A stretch of 64,000 bases of DNA from Idiomarina rhizosphaerae (GTDB lineage: Bacteria; Pseudomonadota; Gammaproteobacteria; Enterobacterales; Alteromonadaceae): assembly GCF_024159085.1 (NCBI RefSeq), contig NZ_JAMZDE010000007.1:186001-250000 (forward strand), given 5' to 3'. A program made the translations under genes and the position numbers. The notes under the pieces were generated by a model, which was not told where the DNA came from, made no database searches, and saw only the letters and a program-made list of their open reading frames with translations. Below, in pieces: positions 26,883-35,794 of the stretch (the stretch's first letter is position 1; each line of letters starts with the position of its first letter).

Positions 26883-28040
26883 TTACAAGATTTCGCGGTC
26901 ATTATCCGCCAACATACGGCGGCCAATAATCATACGCATTACTTCGTTCGTGCCTTCCAGAATCTGGTGCACACGAACGTCCCGCACATGGCGCTCTAAC
27001 GGATACTCTTTAATGTAGCCATAGCCACCGTGCAGCTGCAGTGCGTCATTACACACCTTAAAGCCGACATCGGTCGCAAACTGTTTCGCCATGGCACAAT
27101 AGGTAGTTTTATCAGCATCGTTGTTATCGACTTTACTGGCCGCCAAACGCACCATTTGCCGGGCTGCGACCAGTTCAGTTGCCATATCAGCTAACTTAAA
27201 CTGTAGTGCCTGGAACGCAGCCAGTGGTTTACCAAACTGCGTACGCTCCTGCATATAAGCTTTGGCAGTATTCAGTGCCGCTTGCGCTGTACCCACAGAA
27301 CACACCGCAATGTTAATACGACCACCATCTAAGCCCATCATCGCAAACTTAAAACCTTCGCCTTCTTTACCCAGCAGGTTCTCTGCCGGAATGCGAACGT
27401 CTTCAAAGGTCACTAAGCGGGTAGGCTGTGCATTCCAGCCCATTTTGTCTTCAGCTTTCCCGTAAATAATGCCTTCAGCATCAGCCGGTACGGCAAAAGC
27501 AGAAATTCCTTTAGGGCCATCTTCGCCAGTACGAGCCATAACCACCAGTACATCGGTTTCGCCGGCGCCGGATATAAACATTTTAGAGCCGTTCAAAACG
27601 TACTCGTCACCGTCTTTTTTCGCACTGGTACGTAAGCTCGCAGCGTCTGAGCCTGAACCGGGTTCAGTTAAACAGTAAGAGCCCAGCTTCTCGCCGGTAA
27701 CCAATTCTGGTACCCATTGATCGATAACTGACTGCTGGCCGAATGAGCCAATCATCCAGGTAACCATGTTATGAATGGTCATCATAGCGGTGGTTGCTGT
27801 ACAACCACCCGCCAGTTGCTCAAAAATAAGCGCAGCGTCAAGACGGCTCATACCAAAGCCACCGGCCTCTTCCGGCGTGTACATGCCCATAAAGCCCATT
27901 TCTCCGGCTTTGCGGAACACTTCAACCGGAAAGTGATGTTCTTCGTCCCACTTAGCCGCGTTAGGTGCCAGCTCTTTGTCGGCAAACGCCTTGGCAGTAT
28001 CTACAAAGGCTTGCTGGTCTTCTGTCAATTCGAAATTCAT
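26883..28040 (-). CDS. Acyl-CoA dehydrogenase, probably isobutyryl/2-methylbutyryl-CoA specific
   Basis: A 385-residue FAD enzyme that oxidises branched short-chain acyl-CoA. Family segments: CLTEPGSGSDAASLRT (FAD contact), KMFISGAGETD, GGRINIAVCSVGTAQAAL, and the C-terminal LHGGYGYIKEYPLERHVRDV and QILEGTNEVMR, whose Glu is the usual catalytic base of this group. Operon position between mmsA and the 3-hydroxyisobutyryl-CoA hydrolase points to isobutyryl-CoA and 2-methylbutyryl-CoA as substrates. Electrons would pass through ETF to the ETF-ubiquinone oxidoreductase at 42.9 kb. Confidence 0.93.
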   Translation of the reverse strand: MNFELTEDQQAFVDTAKAFADKELAPNAAKWDEEHHFPVEVFRKAGEMGFMGMYTPEEAGGFGMSRLDAALIFEQLAGGCTATTAMMTIHNMVTWMIGSFGQQSVIDQWVPELVTGEKLGSYCLTEPGSGSDAASLRTSAKKDGDEYVLNGSKMFISGAGETDVLVVMARTGEDGPKGISAFAVPADAEGIIYGKAEDKMGWNAQPTRLVTFEDVRIPAENLLGKEGEGFKFAMMGLDGGRINIAVCSVGTAQAALNTAKAYMQERTQFGKPLAAFQALQFKLADMATELVAARQMVRLAASKVDNNDADKTTYCAMAKQFATDVGFKVCNDALQLHGGYGYIKEYPLERHVRDVRVHQILEGTNEVMRMIIGRRMLADNDREIL

Positions 28041-28052
28041 CGTTATCCCCTA

Positions 28053-29552
28053 CTACCTTAGGTTAATTGACATATTTGGACCGGATACTTCTTCCAGATC
28101 ACTTTCAAACCAACGGGCCGTTACTGTCTTAGTTTCGCTGTAAAAACGAACGCCCTGCTTACCATAAGCATGAAGGTCGCCAAAGAATGAACGCTTCCAG
28201 CCAGTAAATGAGAAGAACGGCAGTGGTACCGGAATTGGAATGTTGATACCGACCTGACCCACTTCAACTTCGTGCTGATATTTACGTGCGGCGGCACCAC
28301 TTGCGGTAAAGATAGACGTACCATTACCGTAAGGGTTGTTGTTAACCAATTCCAAAGCGTCTTCAAGGCTGTCCACTTCTGTAGCGCACAATACCGGACC
28401 GAAAATTTCCGTTTTATAAATTTCCATATCCGGCGTTACGTTAGAGAAGACCGTTGGCCCAACCCAGTTGCCGTTTGGCAGACCGTCAACTTTGCAATTA
28501 CGACCATCAACCAGCAATTTAGCGCCTTCTTTTTCACCCTGAGTAATCAAAGCTTCAACGCGTTCTTTCGCTTGTGGACTAATAACCGGGCCATAAGCGG
28601 CACCTTCGTCATTCCATGCGCCCGGACGAACCTTAGCAATAGCTTCCGCTATTTCAGGGATCCACTCTTTTGCCGCGCCAACAAATACCGCGACAGAAAT
28701 AGCCATACAACGTTGACCCGCCGCACCGACAGAAGAGCCAACCATATTGTTGATGACTTGCTGTTTATTGGCGTCAGGCATAATAACGCAATGGTTTTTC
28801 GCACCGGCAAAGGCCTGTACACGCTTACCATTTTCCGTACCACGACGATAAATATATTCAGCAACCGGCACTGAGCCTACAAAAGACAAGGCACGAACGT
28901 CCGGGTGGTCTAACAGAAAGTCGACCTGTTCTTTATTGCCGTGCAATACCTGCAGTACGCCTTTAGGCGCGCCAGCTTCTTCGAACAGTTCAGCCAAACG
29001 GGTTGGCGTTAACGGATCTTGCTCGGAAGGCTTCAGAATGAAGGTGTTACCGCAAGCAATAGCCAGCGGGAACATCCACAATGGGATCATCGCCGGAAAG
29101 TTAAACGGCGTAATACCAGCGCAAACACCTAATGGCTGAGTGTAGCTATAAGAATCAATTTTACGGGCAACGTTTTCAACTGTCTCGCCCATTAATAACG
29201 AAGGAATATTCGCCGCGTGTTCAACCACTTCAATACCACGCCAGACATCACCTTTCGCATCTTCAAAAGTTTTACCGGTTTCTTGTGCCAGAGTCTCTGC
29301 AATTTCTTCCTGATGTTCTTTTAACAAGGCCTGATAACGCATCATTACGCGAGCACGCTCAGAAACAGGCACTTCTTTCCAGGTTTTAAAAGCTTCGCGG
29401 GCACTCTCAACCGCTGCGTCCATCTCGCTTTGCGTTGCAACCGGAACTTCAGCGATAACTTCCTGAGTTGCCGGATTGGTCACAGGGATCCACTGTTCTG
29501 ACTTCGAGGCGATAAATTCACCATCTATATACAGAGGCACTTTCTTAGACAT
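28053..29552 (-). CDS. mmsA: Methylmalonate-semialdehyde dehydrogenase (CoA-acylating)
   Basis: MmsA converts methylmalonate semialdehyde to propionyl-CoA with NAD and CoA, the last step specific to valine. The 499-residue aldehyde dehydrogenase has [35 protein letters not shown], the active-site [17 protein letters not shown] with Cys near residue 284, and the [10 protein letters not shown] motif. The C-terminus [20 protein letters not shown] is typical of MmsA and differs from other aldehyde dehydrogenases. It is first in the operon with an AAGGTG ribosome binding site. Confidence 0.96.
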   Translation of the reverse strand: MSKKVPLYIDGEFIASKSEQWIPVTNPATQEVIAEVPVATQSEMDAAVESAREAFKTWKEVPVSERARVMMRYQALLKEHQEEIAETLAQETGKTFEDAKGDVWRGIEVVEHAANIPSLLMGETVENVARKIDSYSYTQPLGVCAGITPFNFPAMIPLWMFPLAIACGNTFILKPSEQDPLTPTRLAELFEEAGAPKGVLQVLHGNKEQVDFLLDHPDVRALSFVGSVPVAEYIYRRGTENGKRVQAFAGAKNHCVIMPDANKQQVINNMVGSSVGAAGQRCMAISVAVFVGAAKEWIPEIAEAIAKVRPGAWNDEGAAYGPVISPQAKERVEALITQGEKEGAKLLVDGRNCKVDGLPNGNWVGPTVFSNVTPDMEIYKTEIFGPVLCATEVDSLEDALELVNNNPYGNGTSIFTASGAAARKYQHEVEVGQVGINIPIPVPLPFFSFTGWKRSFFGDLHAYGKQGVRFYSETKTVTARWFESDLEEVSGPNMSINLR

Positions 29553-29621
29553 AATTCACCTTCTTATTGTGTTATTTTGTCATCTATTGATGAGCTAAAT
29601 TTAGTTAAGTGAGCCTTTTAC

Positions 29622-30500
29622 GTGACCCTCTTAATTCTGATTACTTTACTTTGGGCCGCCAGCTTTTCGCTAATTGGCGTTTACCTTGCCGGCCAGGTTG
29701 ACGGTTATCTGGTTGTCTTTATTCGCATGATTTTAGCACTGATAACAGTGTTGCCCTTATTCCGCTGGCGTCATCTGTCGCCCCAAAATGGGCAATTGCC
29801 TCAACTGGCTAAACTGGCCGTTATCGGCGCTGTACAAATTGGCGCCATGTATTTGTTTCTTTATCATGCGTTTTTGTATTTGAGCGTTGCCGAAGTGCTT
29901 TTGTTCACTATCTTTACACCACTCTACATAACGCTAATTGATGAGCTGATACTTAACCGCAAGCATCTGCCGCTGTTATGGTGGATAGCCGCAGCGGTAT
30001 CGGTATGCGGCGCCGCCATTATTCGCTATCAACCCTTGTCCGATGACTTCATCACCGGCTTCTTTTTAATTCAGGCAGCCAATGCCTGCTTTGCCGCCGG
30101 CCAGGTTGCTTATAAACGCTTACCCACGGGTAAAACCTTAGAACAAAGCCAACAATTTGCCGCTTTTTTCTTTGGCGCCAGTGTTATCGCCGGCCTTGGT
30201 GTTCTATTCTTTGGCGACTTAACCAAAATGCCGACCACCAATCTTCAATGGGGCATTTTATTGTGGCTCGGTATTGTTGCCTCCGGGCTTGGTTACCTTG
30301 GTTGGAACCTTTCCGGAAAACGAGTCAATACCGGGCAACTGGCCACCATGAACAATGCGTTAATTCCCGCGGGCATTTTGGTTAATGTCGTGTTTTGGGA
30401 GCAGCCTTTCGACTATACCCGGTTAAGCATTGGCGCTCTTGTTATTATTCTTGCCGTATGGCTGGCAGGACGGGTTAACAAACTTAAACCCGCCCGCTAA
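29622..30500 (+). CDS. EamA/DMT-superfamily transporter
   Basis: A 292-residue inner membrane protein with ten hydrophobic segments in two EamA repeats, for example LLILITLLWAASFSLIGVYL at the start and GLGYLGWNLSGKRVN before the last repeat helices. It resembles carboxylate/amino acid exporters of the drug/metabolite transporter superfamily. The start is GTG at 29622. It lies between the divergent mmsA operon and the convergent thiolase, so export or uptake of a branched-chain intermediate is possible but only inferred from position. No ribosome binding site is convincing. Confidence 0.85.
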   Translation: MTLLILITLLWAASFSLIGVYLAGQVDGYLVVFIRMILALITVLPLFRWRHLSPQNGQLPQLAKLAVIGAVQIGAMYLFLYHAFLYLSVAEVLLFTIFTPLYITLIDELILNRKHLPLLWWIAAAVSVCGAAIIRYQPLSDDFITGFFLIQAANACFAAGQVAYKRLPTGKTLEQSQQFAAFFFGASVIAGLGVLFFGDLTKMPTTNLQWGILLWLGIVASGLGYLGWNLSGKRVNTGQLATMNNALIPAGILVNVVFWEQPFDYTRLSIGALVIILAVWLAGRVNKLKPAR

Positions 30501-30509
30501 CCAGCGGTT

Positions 30510-31691
30510 TTAGATCATTTCTACGGCCAGAGCAACGGCTTCACCACCACCAATACACAGTGAGGTGATGCCTCGTTTCTGGCCTTTTTGTTTCAGTGCA
30601 TGCAGCAAAGTAACCAATAACCGTGCTCCACTTGCGCCAATAGGGTGCCCTAAAGCACAGGCGCCGCCATGGACATTCACTTTAGCCGGATCCAGTTTCA
30701 TTTGCTGAATAGCCAGCATGGTGACCATGGCAAAGGCTTCGTTAATTTCCCATAAATCGACATCGTCTTTGGTCCAGTCCAGCTTACTCAGCAAGGAGTT
30801 CATTGCTCCAATTGGGGCAACGGTAAATTCAGACGGAGCCTGAGAATGCGTGGTATGACCCATAACACGTGCCAGTGGCTGCAGGCCTTTGGCCTTTGCA
30901 TCGCTCTCACGCATTAAAATAAGCGCTGCTGCACCGTCAGAAATGGAACTGGAATTAGCCGCAGTAATGGTGCCGTCTTTTTTGAATGCCGCACGCAACT
31001 GAGGAATTTTATCCAGACGCGCTTTACCCGGTTGCTCATCAGTATCGACAGTGACATCGCCTTTACGGGTAGAATATGTCACTGGGGTAATTTCATCTTT
31101 GAAAAAGCCATCTTTAATAGCGGCCTGAGCTTTGGTCAGTGAGTGAATGGCAAACTCATCCATTGCTTCACGACCCAAACCGTATTCGTCAGCAGTGTCC
31201 TGTGCGTAACACCCCATAGCTTTATGTTCGTAGGCGTCTTCCAGACCGTCCAGCATCATATGATCCAGCACTTGTCCGTGCCCCATACGATAACCGCTGC
31301 GGCCTTTTGGCAGCATGTAAGGTGCATTCGACATGCTTTCCATGCCACCGGCCAGCACAACGTCTGCTGAGCCCGCTTTAATTAAATCGTGCGCCATCAT
31401 TGCAGCTTTCAAGCCAGAGCCGCATACTTTATTAATGGTTGTGGCGCCCGTTGAGCGAGGTAAATCGGCATGCAGCATTGCCTGACGCGCTGGCGCCTGA
31501 CCCAAGCCCGCAGGTAACACATTGCCCATGATAACTTCTGAAATATCATCGGCTGTTAAACCGCTGTTACTCAGCGCTGCTTTTATAGCTGTTGCTCCCA
31601 AATCAGGAGCAGTAACTTCACTTAAGCTGCCCTGAAAACCGCCCATTGGCGTACGGTTGGCCGCTACTATAACGATTGAATCGCTCGACAT
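30510..31691 (-). CDS. Acetyl-CoA C-acyltransferase (thiolase)
   Basis: A 393-residue thiolase that cleaves beta-ketoacyl-CoA. The nucleophilic Cys is in NKVCGSGLKAAMMA near residue 90, the His in NEAFAMV, and the second Cys in the C-terminal LCIGGGEAVAL, with GGACALGHPIGASGAR. It is divergent from liuR and shares the palindromic operator at 31709-31724, so it likely belongs to the LiuR regulon. It could act on acetoacetyl-CoA (end of leucine breakdown, via acetoacetyl-CoA synthetase) and on 2-methylacetoacetyl-CoA from isoleucine. Confidence 0.94.
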   Translation of the reverse strand: MSSDSIVIVAANRTPMGGFQGSLSEVTAPDLGATAIKAALSNSGLTADDISEVIMGNVLPAGLGQAPARQAMLHADLPRSTGATTINKVCGSGLKAAMMAHDLIKAGSADVVLAGGMESMSNAPYMLPKGRSGYRMGHGQVLDHMMLDGLEDAYEHKAMGCYAQDTADEYGLGREAMDEFAIHSLTKAQAAIKDGFFKDEITPVTYSTRKGDVTVDTDEQPGKARLDKIPQLRAAFKKDGTITAANSSSISDGAAALILMRESDAKAKGLQPLARVMGHTTHSQAPSEFTVAPIGAMNSLLSKLDWTKDDVDLWEINEAFAMVTMLAIQQMKLDPAKVNVHGGACALGHPIGASGARLLVTLLHALKQKGQKRGITSLCIGGGEAVALAVEMI

Positions 31692-31708
31692 TTTTCCTCC
31701 AAATGCAC

Positions 31709-31724
31709 TTTACGTTAACGTAAA
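31709..31724. promoter_or_regulatory. Predicted LiuR operator
   Basis: TTTACGTTAACGTAAA is a perfect 16-bp palindrome 17 bases upstream of the thiolase start and 45 bases upstream of liuR. It fits the palindromic operators described for LiuR-type MerR regulators of branched-chain acyl-CoA genes, and its position suits control of both divergent transcripts. Confidence 0.75.
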
Positions 31725-31769
31725 CTTCCTCTAAGCTTAGATCTTAGGACAACCAAAAAGCAAGTACCG

Positions 31770-32189
31770 ATGAACAATAAAGTGACCTACAGTATTGGCG
31801 AACTGGCAAAAGAATTTGACATTACCACCCGCAGCATTCGTTTTTATGAGGACGAAGGCTTGCTTTCCCCCAGACGCCAGGGGCAACAGCGCATATATAC
31901 CAACAAAGACCGGGTTCGTTTAAAGCTGATTCTACGCGGCAAACGACTCGGTTTTTCACTGGCCGAAACCCGCCGTTTGTTCGAACTTTACGACGCGGAT
32001 AATAGCAGTGCGGCCCAGCTCGAAAAGGTACTTGAGCTGGTCAGTGAGAAAAAACACTCACTCAAACAACAAATGGAAGATATTAATGTGTTACTGACCG
32101 AACTCAGTGGTCTGGAGCAACGTTGTCAGGACGAGCTCGAGAGCATTCAGTCGTCAGTTTCAGAAGTTCATTCTCAGGAGTCGTTATGA
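31770..32189 (+). CDS. liuR: MerR-family regulator of leucine/isovalerate degradation
   Basis: A 139-residue MerR-type activator/repressor. The N-terminal winged helix reads [20 protein letters not shown] followed by [20 protein letters not shown], and the dimerisation coiled coil covers residues 75-120. No metal-binding cysteine pattern is present at the C-terminus, in line with an acyl-CoA-responsive member. It is the first gene of the leucine operon and overlaps liuA by four bases. Its likely operator is the palindrome 45 bases upstream. Confidence 0.93.
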   Translation: MNNKVTYSIGELAKEFDITTRSIRFYEDEGLLSPRRQGQQRIYTNKDRVRLKLILRGKRLGFSLAETRRLFELYDADNSSAAQLEKVLELVSEKKHSLKQQMEDINVLLTELSGLEQRCQDELESIQSSVSEVHSQESL

Positions 32190-33355
32190 TCAGTCAATAT
32201 ACCACCTTTAACTTCGGTCTCGGCGAAACAGCCGACATGATCCGTGAACAAGTTAATGCTTTCGCGCGTGACGAAATAGCCCCACGCGCCGCCGAAATTG
32301 ATGAAAAAAATGAATTTCCCGGCGATTTATGGCAAAAGCTTGGCGACATGGGTCTGCTTGGCTTAACCGTTGCTGAAGAATATGGTGGTTCCGGTATGGG
32401 CTACCTTGAACATGTTATTGCTATGGAAGAAATTAGCCGCGCTTCTGCCTCTGTTGGCTTAAGCTATGGTGCTCATTCAAACCTCTGTGTGAACCAAATT
32501 CATCGCAACGGTAACGAAGAACAAAAACAAAAGTATTTGCCTAAACTATGCACCGGTGAGCACGTTGGTGCTTTAGCTATGAGTGAACCTAATGCCGGTT
32601 CTGATGTAGTCAGCATGAAATTACGTGCAGAGAAGAAAGGCGACAAGTACATTCTGAACGGCAATAAAATGTGGATCACTAATGGGCCGGAAGCCAATGT
32701 CTTCGTAATTTACGCTAAAACCGAACCCGAGAAGAACTCACGGGGCATTACGGCCTTTATCGTTGAAAAAGACACACCAGGATTCAGCCAGGCGCAAAAA
32801 CTCGACAAACTGGGCATGCGCGGCTCAAACACCTGTGAACTGGTCTTCGAAGACGTCGAAGTCCCCGAAGAAAACATTCTGGGAGAGCTAAACGAAGGTG
32901 TTAAAGTGTTGATGAGTGGTCTTGATTACGAGCGCGCTGTTCTTGCTGCGGGCCCTTTAGGTATTATGCAGGCCTGCCTTGATACTTGCGTACCTTATAT
33001 TCATGATCGTAAACAGTTCGGTAAAGAGATCGGCGAATTCCAGCTAATTCAGGGCAAAGTTGCTGATATGTACACTCGCACTAATGCGGCGCGTGCCTAT
33101 GTTTACGCAGTGGCTCAATCTTGCGATCGTGGCGAAACTACACGTAAAGATGCCGCCGGAGCGATTCTATACGCAGCAGAATTGGCGACTCAACTGGCAC
33201 TGGATGCTATTCAGTTATTAGGCGGTAACGGCTACATTAACGAATACCCTACAGGACGTCTGCTACGTGACGCTAAGCTTTACGAAATTGGCGCTGGTAC
33301 GTCGGAAATTCGCCGTATGCTCATTGGTCGCGAACTGTTCACTGAATCCAAATAA
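32186..33355 (+). CDS. liuA: Isovaleryl-CoA dehydrogenase
   Basis: Oxidises isovaleryl-CoA to 3-methylcrotonyl-CoA in leucine breakdown. The 389-residue FAD enzyme carries [39 protein letters not shown], the [20 protein letters not shown] segment in which the Glu matches the unusual catalytic base of isovaleryl-CoA dehydrogenases, and [23 protein letters not shown] 32186 overlaps the liuR stop codon (ATGA) and has CAGGAG upstream; an earlier in-frame start would sit inside liuR. Electrons go to ETF. Confidence 0.95.
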   Translation: MISQYTTFNFGLGETADMIREQVNAFARDEIAPRAAEIDEKNEFPGDLWQKLGDMGLLGLTVAEEYGGSGMGYLEHVIAMEEISRASASVGLSYGAHSNLCVNQIHRNGNEEQKQKYLPKLCTGEHVGALAMSEPNAGSDVVSMKLRAEKKGDKYILNGNKMWITNGPEANVFVIYAKTEPEKNSRGITAFIVEKDTPGFSQAQKLDKLGMRGSNTCELVFEDVEVPEENILGELNEGVKVLMSGLDYERAVLAAGPLGIMQACLDTCVPYIHDRKQFGKEIGEFQLIQGKVADMYTRTNAARAYVYAVAQSCDRGETTRKDAAGAILYAAELATQLALDAIQLLGGNGYINEYPTGRLLRDAKLYEIGAGTSEIRRMLIGRELFTESK

Positions 33356-33370
33356 TAAGGAGGCAACGCC

Positions 33371-34978
33371 GTGGCGATTTTATCCAGTAAAATCAACACC
33401 CGCGATGCACAATTTGCGGCTAATAGCGAGTCTATGCAGGGCGTAGTTAATGACCTGCAGGAAAAAGCGGCGAAGATTCATCAAGGTGGCGGCCCTAAGT
33501 ATCAGGAGCGCCATTTGTCCCGGGGTAAATTATTGCCCCGCGACCGTATTAACAAACTGCTGGACGCGGGTTCGCCGTTTCTGGAAATAGGTCAATTTGC
33601 GGCCTGGGAATGTTACGAAGACTACGTTCCCTCAGCTGGTGTGGTTGCCGGTATTGGTCAAGTTGAAGGCACCGAGTGCATGATCATCGCCAACGACGCC
33701 ACAGTGAAAGGCGGCACTTATTACCCATTGACCGTTAAAAAACACCTGCGCGCTCAGGAAATTGCCGAGCGTTGCCACCTGCCCTGTATTTACCTGGTGG
33801 ACTCCGGCGGCGCTAACCTGCCCCGTCAGGATGAAGTCTTCCCGGACAAGGAACACTTTGGTCGCATCTTTTTCAATCAGGCAAATATGTCAGCCAAAGG
33901 CATTCCACAAATTGCGGTGGTTATGGGCCTGTGTACCGCAGGCGGTGCTTACGTACCGGCTATGGCCGATGAAAGCGTCATTGTAAAAGATCAAGGCACT
34001 ATTTTCCTTGCGGGTCCGCCATTAGTTAAAGCGGCAACGGGCGAAGAAGTTTCAGCCGAAGAGCTTGGCGGTGCCGACGTGCATACACGCATTTCCGGTG
34101 TTGCAGATCATTTTGCTCACAACGACGAACACGCTTTAGCCTTAGCGCGTCGCTCAGTAGCCCGCCTTAACCGCGGTGAACCAACTAAGCTCGACCGCCA
34201 ACCAGCCAAACCACCGCGTTACGATGCAAAAGAGCTGTACGGCATTGTCGGTACCGACCTGCGTAAACCTTATGACGTTCATGAAGTCATTGCGCGCATT
34301 GTTGATGACTCAGACTTTGACGAATTTAAAGCTAACTATGGTAATACACTGGTGACTGGATTTGCCCGCATTGACGGTTATCCGGTTGGCATTGTGGCCA
34401 ACAACGGCATTCTATTTTCTGAGTCTGCGCAAAAAGGCGCTCACTTTATTGAGCTTTGTGCCCAGCGCAAGATTCCACTGGTGTTTCTGCAAAACATTAC
34501 CGGCTTTATGGTCGGTAAAAAATACGAGGCCGAAGGTATTGCTAAGCACGGTGCGAAAATGGTTATGGCCGTTTCCTGTGCCAAAGTACCTAAGTTTACC
34601 GTATTAATTGGCGGTAGCTACGGCGCCGGTAACTACGGCATGTGTGGCCGTGCGTATGATCCAACTATGATGTTCATGTGGCCGAATGCCCGTATCTCGG
34701 TCATGGGTGGCGAGCAGGCAGCCGGTGTTATGGCACAGGTAACTAAAGACAATTTAGCGCGCAAAGGCGAAAGCTTAAGTGAAAAGAAAGAACAAGAACT
34801 GAAAAAGCCTATTGTTGAGCAGTACGATAAACAGGGGCACCCCTATTATGCCTCAGCCCGCTTATGGGACGATGGCATTATTGACCCGGCACAAACGCGC
34901 GAAGTTCTGGCATTAAGCCTTGCCGCTTCATTGAATGCACCGATTGAAGACAGCCGCTTCGGCGTCTTCCGCATGTAA
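33371..34978 (+). CDS. liuB: 3-methylcrotonyl-CoA carboxylase, carboxyltransferase (beta) subunit
   Basis: Transfers CO2 from biotin to 3-methylcrotonyl-CoA. The 535-residue protein belongs to the acyl-CoA carboxyltransferase family: [20 protein letters not shown], the N-lobe [14 protein letters not shown] with [13 protein letters not shown], and the C-lobe [16 protein letters not shown] and [18 protein letters not shown] that distinguish methylcrotonyl from propionyl substrates. The start is GTG at 33371 with AAGGAGG upstream. It pairs with the biotin carboxylase liuD, with liuC between them. Confidence 0.96.
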   Translation: MAILSSKINTRDAQFAANSESMQGVVNDLQEKAAKIHQGGGPKYQERHLSRGKLLPRDRINKLLDAGSPFLEIGQFAAWECYEDYVPSAGVVAGIGQVEGTECMIIANDATVKGGTYYPLTVKKHLRAQEIAERCHLPCIYLVDSGGANLPRQDEVFPDKEHFGRIFFNQANMSAKGIPQIAVVMGLCTAGGAYVPAMADESVIVKDQGTIFLAGPPLVKAATGEEVSAEELGGADVHTRISGVADHFAHNDEHALALARRSVARLNRGEPTKLDRQPAKPPRYDAKELYGIVGTDLRKPYDVHEVIARIVDDSDFDEFKANYGNTLVTGFARIDGYPVGIVANNGILFSESAQKGAHFIELCAQRKIPLVFLQNITGFMVGKKYEAEGIAKHGAKMVMAVSCAKVPKFTVLIGGSYGAGNYGMCGRAYDPTMMFMWPNARISVMGGEQAAGVMAQVTKDNLARKGESLSEKKEQELKKPIVEQYDKQGHPYYASARLWDDGIIDPAQTREVLALSLAASLNAPIEDSRFGVFRM

Positions 34979-34994
34979 TCGGAGGTTATTAATA

Positions 34995-35780
34995 ATGGCG
35001 AAATACACAAAGCTTGATATTAACGACCAGGGCGTTGCCACGCTGACATTAAACCGGCCTGACGTTCACAACGCGTTTGATGACGTGATGATTGCAGAAC
35101 TGCTACAGGCGTTAAAAGAAGTCGAAGAGAATACGAAAGCGAGAGTGTTGGTGCTTCGTTCAGAGGGTAAAAACTTCTCTGCCGGTGCGGATCTTAACTG
35201 GATGCGCTCCATGGCCGATAAAAACTACCAACAAAACGTTGATGATGCTGGTGAGCTTGGTTTGCTAATGGAGCGTCTGGATTTGCTCAGCAAGCCCAGC
35301 ATAGCCTTGGTACAAGGTGCAGCTTTTGGCGGTGCTGTAGGCCTTGCCGCTTGCTGTGACATTGTCCTGGCGCAGCCGCGTAGCAGCTTCTGCCTGAGTG
35401 AAGTCAAAATTGGGCTTATTCCTGCGGTTATCAGCCCTTATGTTGTGCGTACTATTGGCGAGCGTCAGTCGCGTCGCTATATGCTCACCGCCGAGCGTTT
35501 TTTTGCCGATAAAGCACTGGAGCTAGGCCTGGTCAACGAGGTTGTTGAAGACTTTGAAGAGCCCTTGAGCAAATTACTAGAAGCTCTTTTAGCGAATAGT
35601 CCACAAGCGGTAGACGCCTGTAAGCAACTGATTCGCAACGTGGGTTCACGTCCAATTGATAAAAACGTCCGTGAACACACTATTAAAGCCATTGCCGAAA
35701 TTCGCGTGTCGGAAGAAGGTCAGGAAGGACTCAGTGCGTTTCTTGAAAAACGCCCCGCCGCCTGGCTTAAACAGAGTTAA
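34995..35780 (+). CDS. liuC: 3-methylglutaconyl-CoA hydratase
   Basis: Hydrates 3-methylglutaconyl-CoA to HMG-CoA. A 261-residue crotonase-family enzyme with NRPDVHNAFDDVM, the oxyanion loop FSAGADLNWMRSMA, AAFGGAVGLAACCDIVLA and FCLSEVKIGLIPAVISPYVV carrying the catalytic Glu. The ATG at 34995 follows GGAGG and avoids the overlap with liuB that an upstream ATG would create. It is also a candidate to supply hydratase activity missing from the valine/isoleucine operon, but that is inference. Confidence 0.93.
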   Translation: MAKYTKLDINDQGVATLTLNRPDVHNAFDDVMIAELLQALKEVEENTKARVLVLRSEGKNFSAGADLNWMRSMADKNYQQNVDDAGELGLLMERLDLLSKPSIALVQGAAFGGAVGLAACCDIVLAQPRSSFCLSEVKIGLIPAVISPYVVRTIGERQSRRYMLTAERFFADKALELGLVNEVVEDFEEPLSKLLEALLANSPQAVDACKQLIRNVGSRPIDKNVREHTIKAIAEIRVSEEGQEGLSAFLEKRPAAWLKQS

Positions 35781-35794
35781 CAACAGGTCTCATT

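Noticed and set aside
28272-28874. A 200-codon open frame antisense to mmsA
   Set aside because: Overlaps a fully conserved enzyme gene and has unusual low-complexity composition; no support as a gene.
29611-29630. A second LiuR site before the mmsA operon (TTTACGT at 29617-29623)
   Set aside because: Only one half-site is present; the other half does not match the palindrome, so it is not distinguishable from chance.
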